Of a DNA stretch of 64,000 nucleotides, positions 14,838-24,292 are shown piece by piece. Position 1 is the first letter of the stretch. Each line of letters starts with the position of its first letter. A program made the position numbers and the translations under genes. Origin of the DNA: Ferrovibrio sp046294345 (GTDB lineage Bacteria; Pseudomonadota; Alphaproteobacteria; Ferrovibrionales; Ferrovibrionaceae); contig JBKBJT010000016.1 in assembly GCA_046294345.1 (NCBI GenBank), forward strand, positions 1 to 64,000, read 5' to 3'. The notes under the pieces were generated by a model. That model saw only the letters and a program-made list of their open reading frames with translations. It was not told the DNA's origin and made no database searches.

Positions 14838-16211
14838 ATGGCCTCTCAATCTGTCCCCGCCGCCAGCCCCGCTGGCCAATCCTCAGCCCTGGTCATGAGC
14901 ACGGTGGCATTCACCGTCTGCTTCGCCGTATGGACCATCTTTTCGATCATCGGCATCCAGATCAAAAAAGACCTCGGTCTCAATGAGACTCAGTTCGGCC
15001 TGCTGATCGGCACGCCGATCCTGACCGGTTCGCTCAGCCGCCTGCTGCTCGGCATCTGGACTGATCAGTATGGCGGGCGCCTCGTCTACACGGTCGTCAT
15101 GGTGGCGGCCGCAATCGCCACCTGGCTGCTCACCTCGGCTTATTCCTACGAAACCTTCCTGCTCGCCGCGCTCGGCGTCGGCATCGCCGGCGGATCGTTC
15201 GCGGTCGGCGTCGCCTATGTGTCGAAATGGTATCCGAAGGAAAAGCAGGGCACCGCGCTCGGCATCTTCGGCATGGGCAATGTGGGTGCAGCCGTCACCA
15301 AATTTGTCGCCCCCTTCGTGATGGTGGCCTTCGGGTGGGAGATGGTGGCCAAGATCTGGGCCGTCGCCATCCTGGTCATGGCTATCGCTTTTCTGCTCTT
15401 CACCAAGGACGACCCCGCGCTGGCCGAACGCAAGCGCACGGGTGCCAAGCCCGAGCCGCTGCTGGCCCAGCTTGCGCCGCTGAAGAATCTGCAGGTCTGG
15501 CGCTTCTCGCTCTACTATTTCTTCGTCTTCGGCGCCTTCGTCGCGTTGGCCCTGTGGCTGCCGCGTTACTACATGGGCGTCTACGGGCTCGATGTGAAAA
15601 CCGCCGGCATGCTGGGCGCGGCCTATTCGATCCCGGCCAGCCTGTTCCGTGCTTATGGCGGCGTGCTGTCCGACAAATACGGCGCCCGCCGGGTGATGTA
15701 CTGGACCTTCATCGTCTCGGTGATCTGCACCTTCCTGCTGTCCTATCCGGCCACCGACTACACGGTGCACGGTATCAAGGGTCCGATCACCTTCACCATC
15801 GCCATCGGCTTCATCCCGTTCACGGTGATCGCATTTGTGCTGGGTTTCTTCATGTCGCTGGGCAAGGCCGCGGTCTACAAGCATATCCCGGTCTACTACC
15901 CCGGCCATGTGGGCGCGGTGGGCGGCGTGGTCGGCCTGATCGGCGGTCTGGGCGGTTTCGTGCTGCCGATTGCCTTCGGTGCGCTGAACGACATCGTCGG
16001 CGTGTGGACCAGCTGCTTCATGCTGCTGTTCATCCTGGTCGCCACGGCGCTGACCTGGATGCACTTCGCCATCATCCGCATGGAGCGTCGCAAGCATCCG
16101 GCCCTGCGTGGCCCGCAGGATCTGCCCGAACTCGCCGAAGGCGGCGCGCCAGCCAAGCTGGCTGGCGCATCGCCGGCGGCGGCCGCTTCCGTACGGCCCA
16201 AGGAGGCCTGA
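14838..16211 (+). CDS. narK1: Nitrate transporter, NarK1-type MFS protein
   Basis: This is a 457-residue, 12-helix major facilitator protein of the nitrate/nitrite porter family. GGSFAVGVAYVSKWYPKEKQG is the nitrate-signature region of the NarK1 (nitrate/proton symport) type, and a second signature-like stretch is GKAAVYKHIPVYYPG. An alanine- and proline-rich tail ends the protein. An AGGAG ribosome site lies 9 bases before the ATG. narK2 starts three bases after its stop. Expression probably depends on the FNR-type boxes upstream. Paired NarK1 and NarK2 proteins are known from other nitrate respirers, where the first brings in nitrate to start respiration. Confidence 0.93.
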   Translation: MASQSVPAASPAGQSSALVMSTVAFTVCFAVWTIFSIIGIQIKKDLGLNETQFGLLIGTPILTGSLSRLLLGIWTDQYGGRLVYTVVMVAAAIATWLLTSAYSYETFLLAALGVGIAGGSFAVGVAYVSKWYPKEKQGTALGIFGMGNVGAAVTKFVAPFVMVAFGWEMVAKIWAVAILVMAIAFLLFTKDDPALAERKRTGAKPEPLLAQLAPLKNLQVWRFSLYYFFVFGAFVALALWLPRYYMGVYGLDVKTAGMLGAAYSIPASLFRAYGGVLSDKYGARRVMYWTFIVSVICTFLLSYPATDYTVHGIKGPITFTIAIGFIPFTVIAFVLGFFMSLGKAAVYKHIPVYYPGHVGAVGGVVGLIGGLGGFVLPIAFGALNDIVGVWTSCFMLLFILVATALTWMHFAIIRMERRKHPALRGPQDLPELAEGGAPAKLAGASPAAAASVRPKEA

Positions 16212-16214
16212 ACC

Positions 16215-17570
16215 ATGACCCTCGCCACCGACAACGCTCCCGTCCGCAAGGGGGCCTGGCTGAACCGCTGGGAACCCGAAAACCCCCAGTTCTGGGAAAG
16301 CACCGGCAAGGCGATTGCCTGGCGCACCCTGATCATCACCACGGCCAACCTGACCATGGCCTTCATCGTCTGGTTCATGGTCTCGGCCCTGGTGGTGCGC
16401 CTGCCCGGCGCCGGCTTCAAGCTGACCCAGAGCGAGCTGTTCTGGCTGGCCGCCATGCCCGGTCTCGCCGGCGGCAGCCTGCGCATCATCCAGACCTTTC
16501 TTGTGCCGCTCTATGGCACGCGCAACGTGGTGGCAATCTCCACGCTCAGCCTGCTGATCCCTGCCATCGGCTGGTTCTATGCCGTGCAGGATCCCACCAC
16601 GCCTTACTGGGTACTGATGACGCTGGCCTTCCTGGCCGGCCTGGGCGGCGGCAATTTCTCGTCCTTCATGCCCAGCACCAGCCTGTTCTTTCCCAAGCGC
16701 CTGCAGGGCACGGCACTGGCCATCCAGGCTGGCATCGGCAATTTCGGCGTCAGCATCGTGCAGTTCGTCACGCCCTGGATCATCGGCATGGCGCTGTTCG
16801 GCAGTCTGGCGGGCGAGCCGCTGGACTTCACCCGCGGGGGCGTGCAGAGCAAGATCTGGCTGCAGAATGCCGCGCTGGTCTATGTGCCGCTGATCGCGCT
16901 GTTCGGCATCCTGGCGTGGTTCATGCTGCGCAGCGTGCCGGTGCGCGCTAATTTCCGCGACCAGCTTGATATCTTCAAGCTCAAGCACGGCTTCTTCATG
17001 ACGACGCTGTATGTCATGACCTTCGGCTCGTTCTCGGGGTTCTCGGCCACCTTTCCGCTGCTGATCCGCCAGACCTATGGCGGTTTCCCGAACGCCCCCG
17101 ATCCGCTGGCCTATGCCTTCCTCGGGCCCCTGATCGGTTCGATCATGCGTGTGATCGCCGGCCCGCTGTCGGACCGCTTTGGCGGCGCCATCGTCACGCA
17201 ATGGTCGGGCATCGGCCTGATTGCCTGCGCCGTCGGCGTCACCTTCTACACCTCGCCCACCTCACTGGCCGACTTCCCGTATTTCCTCACCTTCATGCTG
17301 GGCCTGTTCTTCTTCTCCGGCATCGGCAACGCCTCGACCTTCAAGCAGATGCCGATGCTGTTCGAGCCGCGTCAGGCCGCCGGCGTGATCGGCTGGACCA
17401 GCGCGATTGCCGCCTATGGCCCGTTCGCCGCCGGCATCATGCTGGGTTATTCGATGACGCTGTTCGGATCGCCGAATGCCTTCTTCTACTGGGCCGCCTT
17501 CTATTACGCGGTCAATGTCGGCATCAACTGGTGGTACTACGCCCGCAAGGGTGCCGAGCGTCCGTGCTGA
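16215..17570 (+). CDS. narK2: Nitrate/nitrite antiporter, NarK2-type MFS protein
   Basis: This is a 451-residue, 12-helix MFS porter. GGGNFSSFMPSTSLFFPKR is the classical nitrate-signature motif of NarK/NarU proteins, and the second half has FFFSGIGNASTFKQMP. The NarK2 type exchanges external nitrate for cytoplasmic nitrite made by NarG. An extra hydrophilic N-terminal stretch (RWEPENPQFWESTGKAIAWRT) precedes helix 1, as in other NarK2 proteins. It follows narK1 by three bases and precedes narG by 22, so all three are probably one transcript. Confidence 0.93.
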   Translation: MTLATDNAPVRKGAWLNRWEPENPQFWESTGKAIAWRTLIITTANLTMAFIVWFMVSALVVRLPGAGFKLTQSELFWLAAMPGLAGGSLRIIQTFLVPLYGTRNVVAISTLSLLIPAIGWFYAVQDPTTPYWVLMTLAFLAGLGGGNFSSFMPSTSLFFPKRLQGTALAIQAGIGNFGVSIVQFVTPWIIGMALFGSLAGEPLDFTRGGVQSKIWLQNAALVYVPLIALFGILAWFMLRSVPVRANFRDQLDIFKLKHGFFMTTLYVMTFGSFSGFSATFPLLIRQTYGGFPNAPDPLAYAFLGPLIGSIMRVIAGPLSDRFGGAIVTQWSGIGLIACAVGVTFYTSPTSLADFPYFLTFMLGLFFFSGIGNASTFKQMPMLFEPRQAAGVIGWTSAIAAYGPFAAGIMLGYSMTLFGSPNAFFYWAAFYYAVNVGINWWYYARKGAERPC

Positions 17571-17592
17571 TCACCTCAATGGAGCCCCAACC

Positions 17593-20500
17593 ATGAGCCG
17601 CTTTCTCGATCGTCTGACATACTTCCGCAAACAGGTCGGCGAGTTTTCCGACGGGCACGGACTGGTCACCACCGAAGATCGTTCCTGGGAAGACGCCTAC
17701 CGCAACCGCTGGGCCCATGATCGCATCGTGCGTTCCACCCATGGCGCCAACTGCACGGGTTCATGCTCGTGGAAGATCTATGTGAAGGGCGGCATTGTCA
17801 CCTGGGAAACCCAGCAGACCGATTATCCGCGCACGCGGCCCGACCTGCCCAACCACGAACCGCGCGGCTGCTCGCGCGGTGCCAGCTACTCCTGGTATCT
17901 CTACAGCGCCAACCGCGTGAAATATCCGATGATTCGCGGCCGGCTGATGCGGCTGTGGCGCGCGGCGAAGCAGACCCATCGCGACCCGGTGGCGGCCTGG
18001 CAGTCCATCGTCGAGGACAAGGCCAAGGCGAAGGAATACAAGTCGGCCCGCGGCATGGGCGGCTTCGTCCGTGCCACCTGGGACGAGGTGAACGAGATCA
18101 TCGCCGCCTCGAACGCATACACGATCAAGGCTTTCGGGCCGGATCGTATTATCGGTTTCTCGCCGATCCCGGCCATGTCGATGGTGTCGTATGCGGCCGG
18201 CAGCCGGTATCTGTCGCTGATCGGCGGCGTCTGCATGAGCTTCTACGACTGGTATTGCGACCTGCCGCCCAGCTCGCCGCAGACTTGGGGCGAGCAGACC
18301 GACGTTCCGGAATCGGCCGACTGGTACAACTCCACCTTCCTGATGCTGTGGGGCTCGAACGTGCCGCAGACGCGCACGCCGGACGCCCATTTCATGACGG
18401 AAGTGCGTTACAAGGGCGCCAAGGTTGCCGTGGTGACGCCGGATTATTCGGAAGCGTCGAAATTCGCCGACCTGTGGCTGCACCCCAAGCAGGGCACCGA
18501 TGCGGCGCTGGCCATGGCGATGGGCCACGTGATCCTGAGCGAATACCACGCCAAGGGCCGCAGCGAATATTTCCAGGATTACTGCCGGCGTTATACCGAC
18601 ATGCCGAACCTGGTGATGCTGGTCGAGCGCGACGGCCGGCTGGTGCCGGACCGTTTCCTGCGTAGCTCCGATTTCGCCGATAATCTGGGGCAGACCAACA
18701 ATCCGGACTGGAAGACCGTCGCCATCGACGAGAAGACCGGCAAGCTGGTCGCGCCGCTGGGCTCCATCGGTTTCCGCTGGGGCGAACAGGGCAAATGGAA
18801 CCTGGAGGAGAAGGAGGCCGGCGGCGCCGAGACCAAGCTGCGGCTGGGCCTGAAGGGCGTCGAGGACGAGGTGAAGGCGGTGGCCTTCCCGTATTTCGGC
18901 GGGATCGCCCATGAACACTTCAATCACAGCGTCCATCCCGACGTGATCGAGCGGAAGATTCCGGTCAAGCGGATCGAGACCAAAAATGGCCCGGTTCTGG
19001 CTGCGGCGGTCTACGACCTGTTCCTGGCCAATTACGGCGTGGATCGTGGCATCGGTGATCCGAATACCGCAAAAAGCTTTGACGAGGACCTGCCCTATAC
19101 GCCGGCCTGGCAGGAGCGCATCACCGGCGTGCCGCGTGAACAGGTGGTTGCCGTAGCGCGCGCCTTCGCCGACAACGCCGACAAGACCAAGGGCAAGTCC
19201 ATGGTCATTCTCGGCGCGGCGGTGAACCATTGGTATCACGCCGACATGAACTATCGCGGCATCATCAACCTGCTGGCGATGTGTGGTTGTGTCGGCCAGT
19301 CGGGTGGCGGCTGGTCGCATTACGTGGGCCAGGAAAAGCTGCGGCCGCAATGCGGCTGGCTGCCGCTGGCCTTCGCGCTGGACTGGCACCGCCCGCCGCG
19401 CCAGCAGAATTCCACCTCGTTCTTCTATGCCCATACCGGCCAGTGGAGGTATGAGAAGCTGGCGGTGGAGGAAATCCTCTCGCCGGTGGCGCCGAAGAAG
19501 CTGACCGGTTCGCTGATCGACTTCAACGTGCGGGCCGAGCGCATGGGCTGGCTGCCCAGCGCGCCGCAGATCGAGCGCAACCCGCTGCATCTGGCCAAGG
19601 AGGCCGTGGCCGCCGGGCAGGAACCCGGGCCATACCTGATCGACAAGCTGAAAAGCGGCACTGTCCGCATGTCCTGCGAGGATCCGGACAATCCGGTCAA
19701 TTTCCCGCGTAACATGTTCGTCTGGCGCTCCAACATCCTGGGCTCCAGCGGCAAGGGGCATGAATATTTCCTGAAATACCTGCTCGGCACCCAGCATGGC
19801 GTGCAGGGCAAGGATCTGGGGGAAGAGGGCGGCCGCAAGCCGGAAGAAGTGGTCTGGCGCGATGCCGCGGAAGGCAAGCTCGACCTGCTGGTGACGCTCG
19901 ATTTCCGTATGTCCACCACCTGCATGTATTCCGACATCGTGCTGCCCACGGCCACCTGGTACGAGAAGCACGACATGAACACCTCCGACATGCATCCCTT
20001 CATCCACCCGCTGTCGGCGGCGGTGGATCCGGCCTGGGAGGCGCGCAGCGACTGGGAAATCTTCAAGGGCATCGCCAAGACGTTCTCCACCGTCTGCGAG
20101 GGCCATCTCGGTGTCGAGAAAGACATCGTGCTCACCCCGCTGATGCACGACACCCCGGCCGAGCTGGGTCAGGCCTTCGAGCCGAAGGACTGGCGCAAGG
20201 GCGAGATCGAGCCCATTCCGGGCAAGACCATGCCGCAGATCACGGTAGTCGAACGCGACTATCCGAACACCTACAAGAAGTTCACCGCTCTCGGTCCGCT
20301 GATGACCAAGATCGGCAATGGCGGCAAGGGCATCAGCTGGAACACCGAGCATGAAGTGGACTTCCTGGGCAAGCTGAACGGCAAGGTCGCCGAGCCGGGC
20401 GTCAGCTATGGCCTGCCGAAGATCGAGACCGACATCGAGGCGGCGGAAGTGATCCTGTCGCTGGCGCCGGAAACCAACGGCGAGGTGGCAGTGAAATCCT

Positions 20501-21324
20501 GGGCGGCGCTCTCGAAGGCGACCGGCCGCGATCACACCCATCTGGCGGTGCCGCGCGAGGACGACAAGCTGCGCTTCCGCGATCTGCAGGCGCAGCCGCG
20601 CAAGATCATCTCGTCGCCGACCTGGAGCGGGCTGGAATCCGAGCATGTCAGCTACAACGCCTGCTATACCAACGTGCACGAGCTGATCCCCTGGCGCACG
20701 CTCACCGGCCGGCAGCAGCTTTACCAGGACCATCCCTGGATGCTGGCTTTCGGCGAGGGCCTAACCACCTATCGCCCGCCGATCGACACGCGCAGCGTGG
20801 CCGAGGTGCATGGCAAGCGCAGTAACGGCAACCCGGAAATCCTACTCAACTTCATCACGCCGCATCAGAAATGGGGCATCCACAGCACCTATACCGACAA
20901 CCTGATGATGCTCACGCTGTCGCGCGGCGGGCCGATCGTCTGGCTCAGCGAGGTGGATGCCAAGAAAGCCGGGATCGAGGACAACGACTGGGTCGAGGTC
21001 TTCAACTCCAACGGTGCGCTGGTGGCGCGCGCGGTGGTCAGCCAGCGCGTCAACGAGGGCATGATCCTGATGTATCACGCCCAGGAGAAGATCGTGAACG
21101 TGCCGGGCAGCGAGATCACGGGCGCCCGTGGCGGCATCCATAACTCGGTGACGCGTGCCACAGTCAAGCCGACGCACATGATCGGCGGCTATGCCCAGCT
21201 CAGCTACGGCTTCAACTACTACGGCACGATCGGCACCAACCGCGATGAGTTCGTCGTGGTGCGCAAGATGGCCAATGTGGATTGGCTGGAAGGTCCGCGG
21301 CCCAGCACCGCGGCGGCCGAATAA
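17593..21324 (+). CDS. narG: Respiratory nitrate reductase alpha subunit (Mo-bisMGD)
   Basis: This 1243-residue catalytic subunit reduces nitrate to nitrite on the cytoplasmic side of the membrane. The FS0 cluster ligands are His50, Cys54, Cys58 and Cys93, the same positions as in E. coli NarG. Asp219 in CMSFYDWYCDLPP corresponds to the molybdenum-binding aspartate. The C-terminal cofactor domain includes GTIGTNRDEFVVVRK. No twin-arginine export signal is present, consistent with the cytoplasmic membrane-bound enzyme. The ATG at 17593 starts MSRFLDRLTYFRKQ, matching the family; an in-frame extension into narK2 is rejected. Length is normal. Confidence 0.98.
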   Translation: MSRFLDRLTYFRKQVGEFSDGHGLVTTEDRSWEDAYRNRWAHDRIVRSTHGANCTGSCSWKIYVKGGIVTWETQQTDYPRTRPDLPNHEPRGCSRGASYSWYLYSANRVKYPMIRGRLMRLWRAAKQTHRDPVAAWQSIVEDKAKAKEYKSARGMGGFVRATWDEVNEIIAASNAYTIKAFGPDRIIGFSPIPAMSMVSYAAGSRYLSLIGGVCMSFYDWYCDLPPSSPQTWGEQTDVPESADWYNSTFLMLWGSNVPQTRTPDAHFMTEVRYKGAKVAVVTPDYSEASKFADLWLHPKQGTDAALAMAMGHVILSEYHAKGRSEYFQDYCRRYTDMPNLVMLVERDGRLVPDRFLRSSDFADNLGQTNNPDWKTVAIDEKTGKLVAPLGSIGFRWGEQGKWNLEEKEAGGAETKLRLGLKGVEDEVKAVAFPYFGGIAHEHFNHSVHPDVIERKIPVKRIETKNGPVLAAAVYDLFLANYGVDRGIGDPNTAKSFDEDLPYTPAWQERITGVPREQVVAVARAFADNADKTKGKSMVILGAAVNHWYHADMNYRGIINLLAMCGCVGQSGGGWSHYVGQEKLRPQCGWLPLAFALDWHRPPRQQNSTSFFYAHTGQWRYEKLAVEEILSPVAPKKLTGSLIDFNVRAERMGWLPSAPQIERNPLHLAKEAVAAGQEPGPYLIDKLKSGTVRMSCEDPDNPVNFPRNMFVWRSNILGSSGKGHEYFLKYLLGTQHGVQGKDLGEEGGRKPEEVVWRDAAEGKLDLLVTLDFRMSTTCMYSDIVLPTATWYEKHDMNTSDMHPFIHPLSAAVDPAWEARSDWEIFKGIAKTFSTVCEGHLGVEKDIVLTPLMHDTPAELGQAFEPKDWRKGEIEPIPGKTMPQITVVERDYPNTYKKFTALGPLMTKIGNGGKGISWNTEHEVDFLGKLNGKVAEPGVSYGLPKIETDIEAAEVILSLAPETNGEVAVKSWAALSKATGRDHTHLAVPREDDKLRFRDLQAQPRKIISSPTWSGLESEHVSYNACYTNVHELIPWRTLTGRQQLYQDHPWMLAFGEGLTTYRPPIDTRSVAEVHGKRSNGNPEILLNFITPHQKWGIHSTYTDNLMMLTLSRGGPIVWLSEVDAKKAGIEDNDWVEVFNSNGALVARAVVSQRVNEGMILMYHAQEKIVNVPGSEITGARGGIHNSVTRATVKPTHMIGGYAQLSYGFNYYGTIGTNRDEFVVVRKMANVDWLEGPRPSTAAAE

Positions 21325-21351
21325 GCCAGCACAGACCAAGGAGACAGCCCC

Positions 21352-22863
21352 ATGAAAGTCCGTGCTCAAATCGCCATGGTCCTGAACCTGGACAAGTGCA
21401 TCGGTTGCCATACCTGCTCGGTGACCTGCAAGAATGTCTGGACCTCGCGCGAAGGCGTCGAATACGCCTGGTTCAACAATGTCGAAACCAAGCCCGGTAT
21501 CGGCTATCCCAAGGAGTGGGAGAATCAGGACAAGTGGCAGGGCGGCTGGAAACGCACCCGCGGCGGCAAAATCGAGCCGCGCATCGGCGGCAAGTGGCGC
21601 ATCCTGGCGAAAATCTTCGCCAATCCGCATCTGCCCGAGATCGACGATTACTACGAACCCTTCACGTTCGAATACGACCACCTGCAGACGGCGCCGGAAT
21701 CGGAAGCCATGCCGGTGGCCCGTCCGGTGTCACTGATCACCGGCAAGCGGATGGAAAAGATCGAGTGGGGTCCGAACTGGGAGGAAATCCTCGGCACCGA
21801 ATTCGCCAAGCGCTCGAAGGACAAGAATTTCGAGGGCATCCAGAAGGAAATCTACGGGCAGTTCGAGAACACCTTCATGTTCTACCTGCCGCGCCTGTGC
21901 GAGCATTGCCTGAATCCGGCCTGCGTCGCCGCCTGTCCCTCGGGCTCGATCTACAAGCGCGAGGAAGACGGCATCGTCCTGATCGACCAGGACAAATGCC
22001 GCGGCTGGCGCATGTGCGTCAGTGCTTGCCCCTACAAGAAGATTTACTACAACTGGAAGTCCGGCAAGGCCGAGAAGTGCATCTTCTGCTTCCCGCGCAT
22101 CGAGGCGGGCGAACCGACGGTCTGCTCGGAAACCTGCGTCGGCCGCATCCGTTATCTCGGCGTGCTGCTGTACGATGCCGACCGCATCGAGGAAGCGGCC
22201 AGCGCGCCGACCGAGCAGGACCTCTATCAGGCCCAGCTCGATATCTTCCTCAACCCGCATGATCCGGAAGTGATCGAACAAGCGCGCCGCGATGGCGTGC
22301 CGGAGAACTGGCTGGAGGCGGCGCGCAATTCGCCGACCTACAAGATGGCGATCGACTGGAAGATCGCCTTCCCGCTGCATCCGGAATACCGCACCCTGCC
22401 GATGGTGTGGTATGTGCCGCCGCTGTCGCCGATCCAGGCGGCGGCCGATGCCGGCAAGATCGCAATGGCCGACGAGATCGCCGATGTGCGCAGCCTGCGC
22501 ATCCCGGTGAAGTATCTGGCCAACCTGCTCACCGCGGGTGCCGAAGAACCGGTCGTGCAGGCGCTGGAGCGCATGATGGCCATGCGGGTGTTCATGCGCA
22601 GCCGCCATGTCGATGCCAGGGAGAACAAGGCCGTACTCGAACAGGTGGGCCTGAGCCTCGCCCAGGTCGAGGACATGTACAAGATCATGGCGATCGCCAA
22701 TTACGAGGATCGTTATGTGATCCCGTCCACCCATCGCGAATATGCCGAGAATGCCTTCGATTTGCGCGGCGGCTGCGGCTTTTCCTTCGGTTCGGGCTGC
22801 TCGGGTGGCAAGGAACCGGCCAATCTGTTCGCGCCGGGCCGGCAGGCCGCGGCCGGGGAGTAA
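21352..22863 (+). CDS. narH: Respiratory nitrate reductase beta subunit (Fe-S electron transfer)
   Basis: This is a 503-residue subunit that passes electrons from NarI haems to NarG. Four cysteine groups are visible: CIGCHTCSVTCKN from residue 16, CEHCLNPACVAACPSG, CRGWRMCVSACPYKK, and CIFC with CSETC. The tryptophan in CRGW replaces a cysteine and marks the [3Fe-4S] cluster of NarH. The C-terminal end (GGCGFSFGSGCSGG) is cysteine- and glycine-rich. A GGAGACAG ribosome site precedes the ATG. It lies 27 bases after narG. Confidence 0.98.
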   Translation: MKVRAQIAMVLNLDKCIGCHTCSVTCKNVWTSREGVEYAWFNNVETKPGIGYPKEWENQDKWQGGWKRTRGGKIEPRIGGKWRILAKIFANPHLPEIDDYYEPFTFEYDHLQTAPESEAMPVARPVSLITGKRMEKIEWGPNWEEILGTEFAKRSKDKNFEGIQKEIYGQFENTFMFYLPRLCEHCLNPACVAACPSGSIYKREEDGIVLIDQDKCRGWRMCVSACPYKKIYYNWKSGKAEKCIFCFPRIEAGEPTVCSETCVGRIRYLGVLLYDADRIEEAASAPTEQDLYQAQLDIFLNPHDPEVIEQARRDGVPENWLEAARNSPTYKMAIDWKIAFPLHPEYRTLPMVWYVPPLSPIQAAADAGKIAMADEIADVRSLRIPVKYLANLLTAGAEEPVVQALERMMAMRVFMRSRHVDARENKAVLEQVGLSLAQVEDMYKIMAIANYEDRYVIPSTHREYAENAFDLRGGCGFSFGSGCSGGKEPANLFAPGRQAAAGE

Positions 22864-22868
22864 TCATC

Positions 22869-23552
22869 ATGCGCATCCTAAAAGCCCTGTCTGCCTTGCT
22901 CGATTATCCCACCGCCGACCTGCAGGCGGCATTGCCGGAAATCCGCGCCATCATCGAGGCCGACCTCAAGCCAAGTCCCAAGATTGCCGGCGCGCTCGGC
23001 AACCTGGCGGCCGAACTTGGCGCCTCCGACCTGATGGCATTGCAGGAACGCTTCACCAGCCTGTTCGACCGTGGCCGTTCCGTCGCCCTGCATCTCTATG
23101 AGCATGTGCATGGCGATTCGCGTGACCGCGGCCCGGCGATGGTGGCGCTGATCGAGCTGTATCGCAGCCATGGTTTCGAGCCGCATCCGCGCGAGCTGCC
23201 CGACTACCTGCCGCTGCTGCTGGAATTCCTCAGCCAGATCGATCCGAAGGAGGCGCGCGACATCCTGCGCGATGCGGCGCCTATTTTTGCATTGCTGCGC
23301 GACCGGCTGGAAAAGCGCCAGTCGGCGTATGCCGCGGTGCCGGCGGCGCTGCTGGCGCTGGCCGATGCCGGTGCCGTGGTCGCTCCGGTCCGGCCGCCCG
23401 AGGAAGACGACGACAGTTTCGAGGCGCTCGACAAGGCCTGGGAGGAAGCCGCCGTCACCTTCGGGCCAGAGAATGACCCGAGCCGTGCCGGCAATGGCTG
23501 CGGCAAGGCCTCGGCCTGGGTGCAGGCCATGAACAATCCATCCCCGCGCTGA
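22869..23552 (+). CDS. narJ: Nitrate reductase molybdenum cofactor assembly chaperone
   Basis: This is a 227-residue NarJ/TorD-family chaperone that binds the NarG N-terminus and holds it for cofactor insertion and membrane attachment. Diagnostic stretches are LDYPTADLQAALPEIRAII, FDRGRSVALHLYEHVHGDSR and ELPDYLPLLLEFLSQ. It is not part of the final enzyme. The ATG lies 5 bases after the narH stop, so translation is likely coupled. The C-terminal tail (DDDSFEALDKAWEEAAVTF) is acidic, as in homologues. Confidence 0.95.
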   Translation: MRILKALSALLDYPTADLQAALPEIRAIIEADLKPSPKIAGALGNLAAELGASDLMALQERFTSLFDRGRSVALHLYEHVHGDSRDRGPAMVALIELYRSHGFEPHPRELPDYLPLLLEFLSQIDPKEARDILRDAAPIFALLRDRLEKRQSAYAAVPAALLALADAGAVVAPVRPPEEDDDSFEALDKAWEEAAVTFGPENDPSRAGNGCGKASAWVQAMNNPSPR

Positions 23553-23569
23553 GACCGGAGGACCAGATC

Positions 23570-24268
23570 ATGATGCAGTATGTCGAGCATTTCCTGTTCG
23601 GGATCTATCCCTATATCGGCCTCAGCGTCTTCCTGATCGGCAGCCTGGTGCGGTTCGAACGCGGGCAATACACTTGGCGCAGCGGCTCGAGCCAGATGCT
23701 GCGCGCGCGCCAGCTTCGCTGGGGTTCAAACCTGTTCCATATCGGCATCCTGTTCCTGTTCTTTGGCCATTTCGTCGGCCTGCTCACGCCGCACTGGCTG
23801 TACGAGCATTTCATCACCGCCGGCGCCAAGCAGATGGTGGCCGTGGTATCTGGCGGCACGGCCGGCGTGATCTGCTTCATCGGTCTGACCATGCTGCTGC
23901 ATCGCCGCCTGACCGATCCGCGCATCCGCGCCACGTCGTCGTCGATGGATATCGTTATCCTGCTGGTATTGTGGCTGCAGCTCGTGCTTGGCCTCGCCAC
24001 GCTGCCATTCTCGGTGCAGCACAGCGATGGCGGCACCATGCTGGCCCTGTCGGAATGGGCGCAGCGCATCGTCACCTTCCGTGGCGGCGCGGCCGAACTG
24101 GTCGCCAATGTCGACTGGCCGTTCAAGCTGCATCTCGTGCTGGGCATCACGATCTTCGTGCTCTTCCCGTTCAGCCGCCTGGTGCATATCTGGAGCGTGC
24201 CGGTGGGGTATGTGTTCCGCAGCTACCAGGTGGTGCGGCGCCGCTCGCCGGCCCGTCCCACCCTGTAA
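23570..24268 (+). CDS. narI: Respiratory nitrate reductase gamma subunit (cytochrome b)
   Basis: This is a 232-residue membrane subunit with five hydrophobic helices. It oxidises quinol and carries two b-type haems. Histidines that fit as haem ligands lie in NLFHIGILFLFFGHFVG (second helix) and in KLHLVLGITIF / FSRLVHIWSVP (last helix). The start MQYVEHFLFGIYPYIGL and the end YVFRSYQVVRRR match NarI. It lies 17 bases after narJ and completes the NarGHI complex. Confidence 0.97.
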   Translation: MMQYVEHFLFGIYPYIGLSVFLIGSLVRFERGQYTWRSGSSQMLRARQLRWGSNLFHIGILFLFFGHFVGLLTPHWLYEHFITAGAKQMVAVVSGGTAGVICFIGLTMLLHRRLTDPRIRATSSSMDIVILLVLWLQLVLGLATLPFSVQHSDGGTMLALSEWAQRIVTFRGGAAELVANVDWPFKLHLVLGITIFVLFPFSRLVHIWSVPVGYVFRSYQVVRRRSPARPTL

Positions 24269-24292
24269 TCCGACATTGTAAGGAGGCGTATC

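Noticed and set aside
14883..17201. A 772-residue minus-strand frame opposite narK1 and narK2.
   Set aside because: It spans two real genes and has shadow-frame composition.
17761..20733. A 990-residue open frame on the minus strand opposite narG.
   Set aside because: It is the antisense of a conserved gene; its composition is rich in His, Arg, Ala and Gly, typical of high-GC shadow frames, and it has no recognisable domain.
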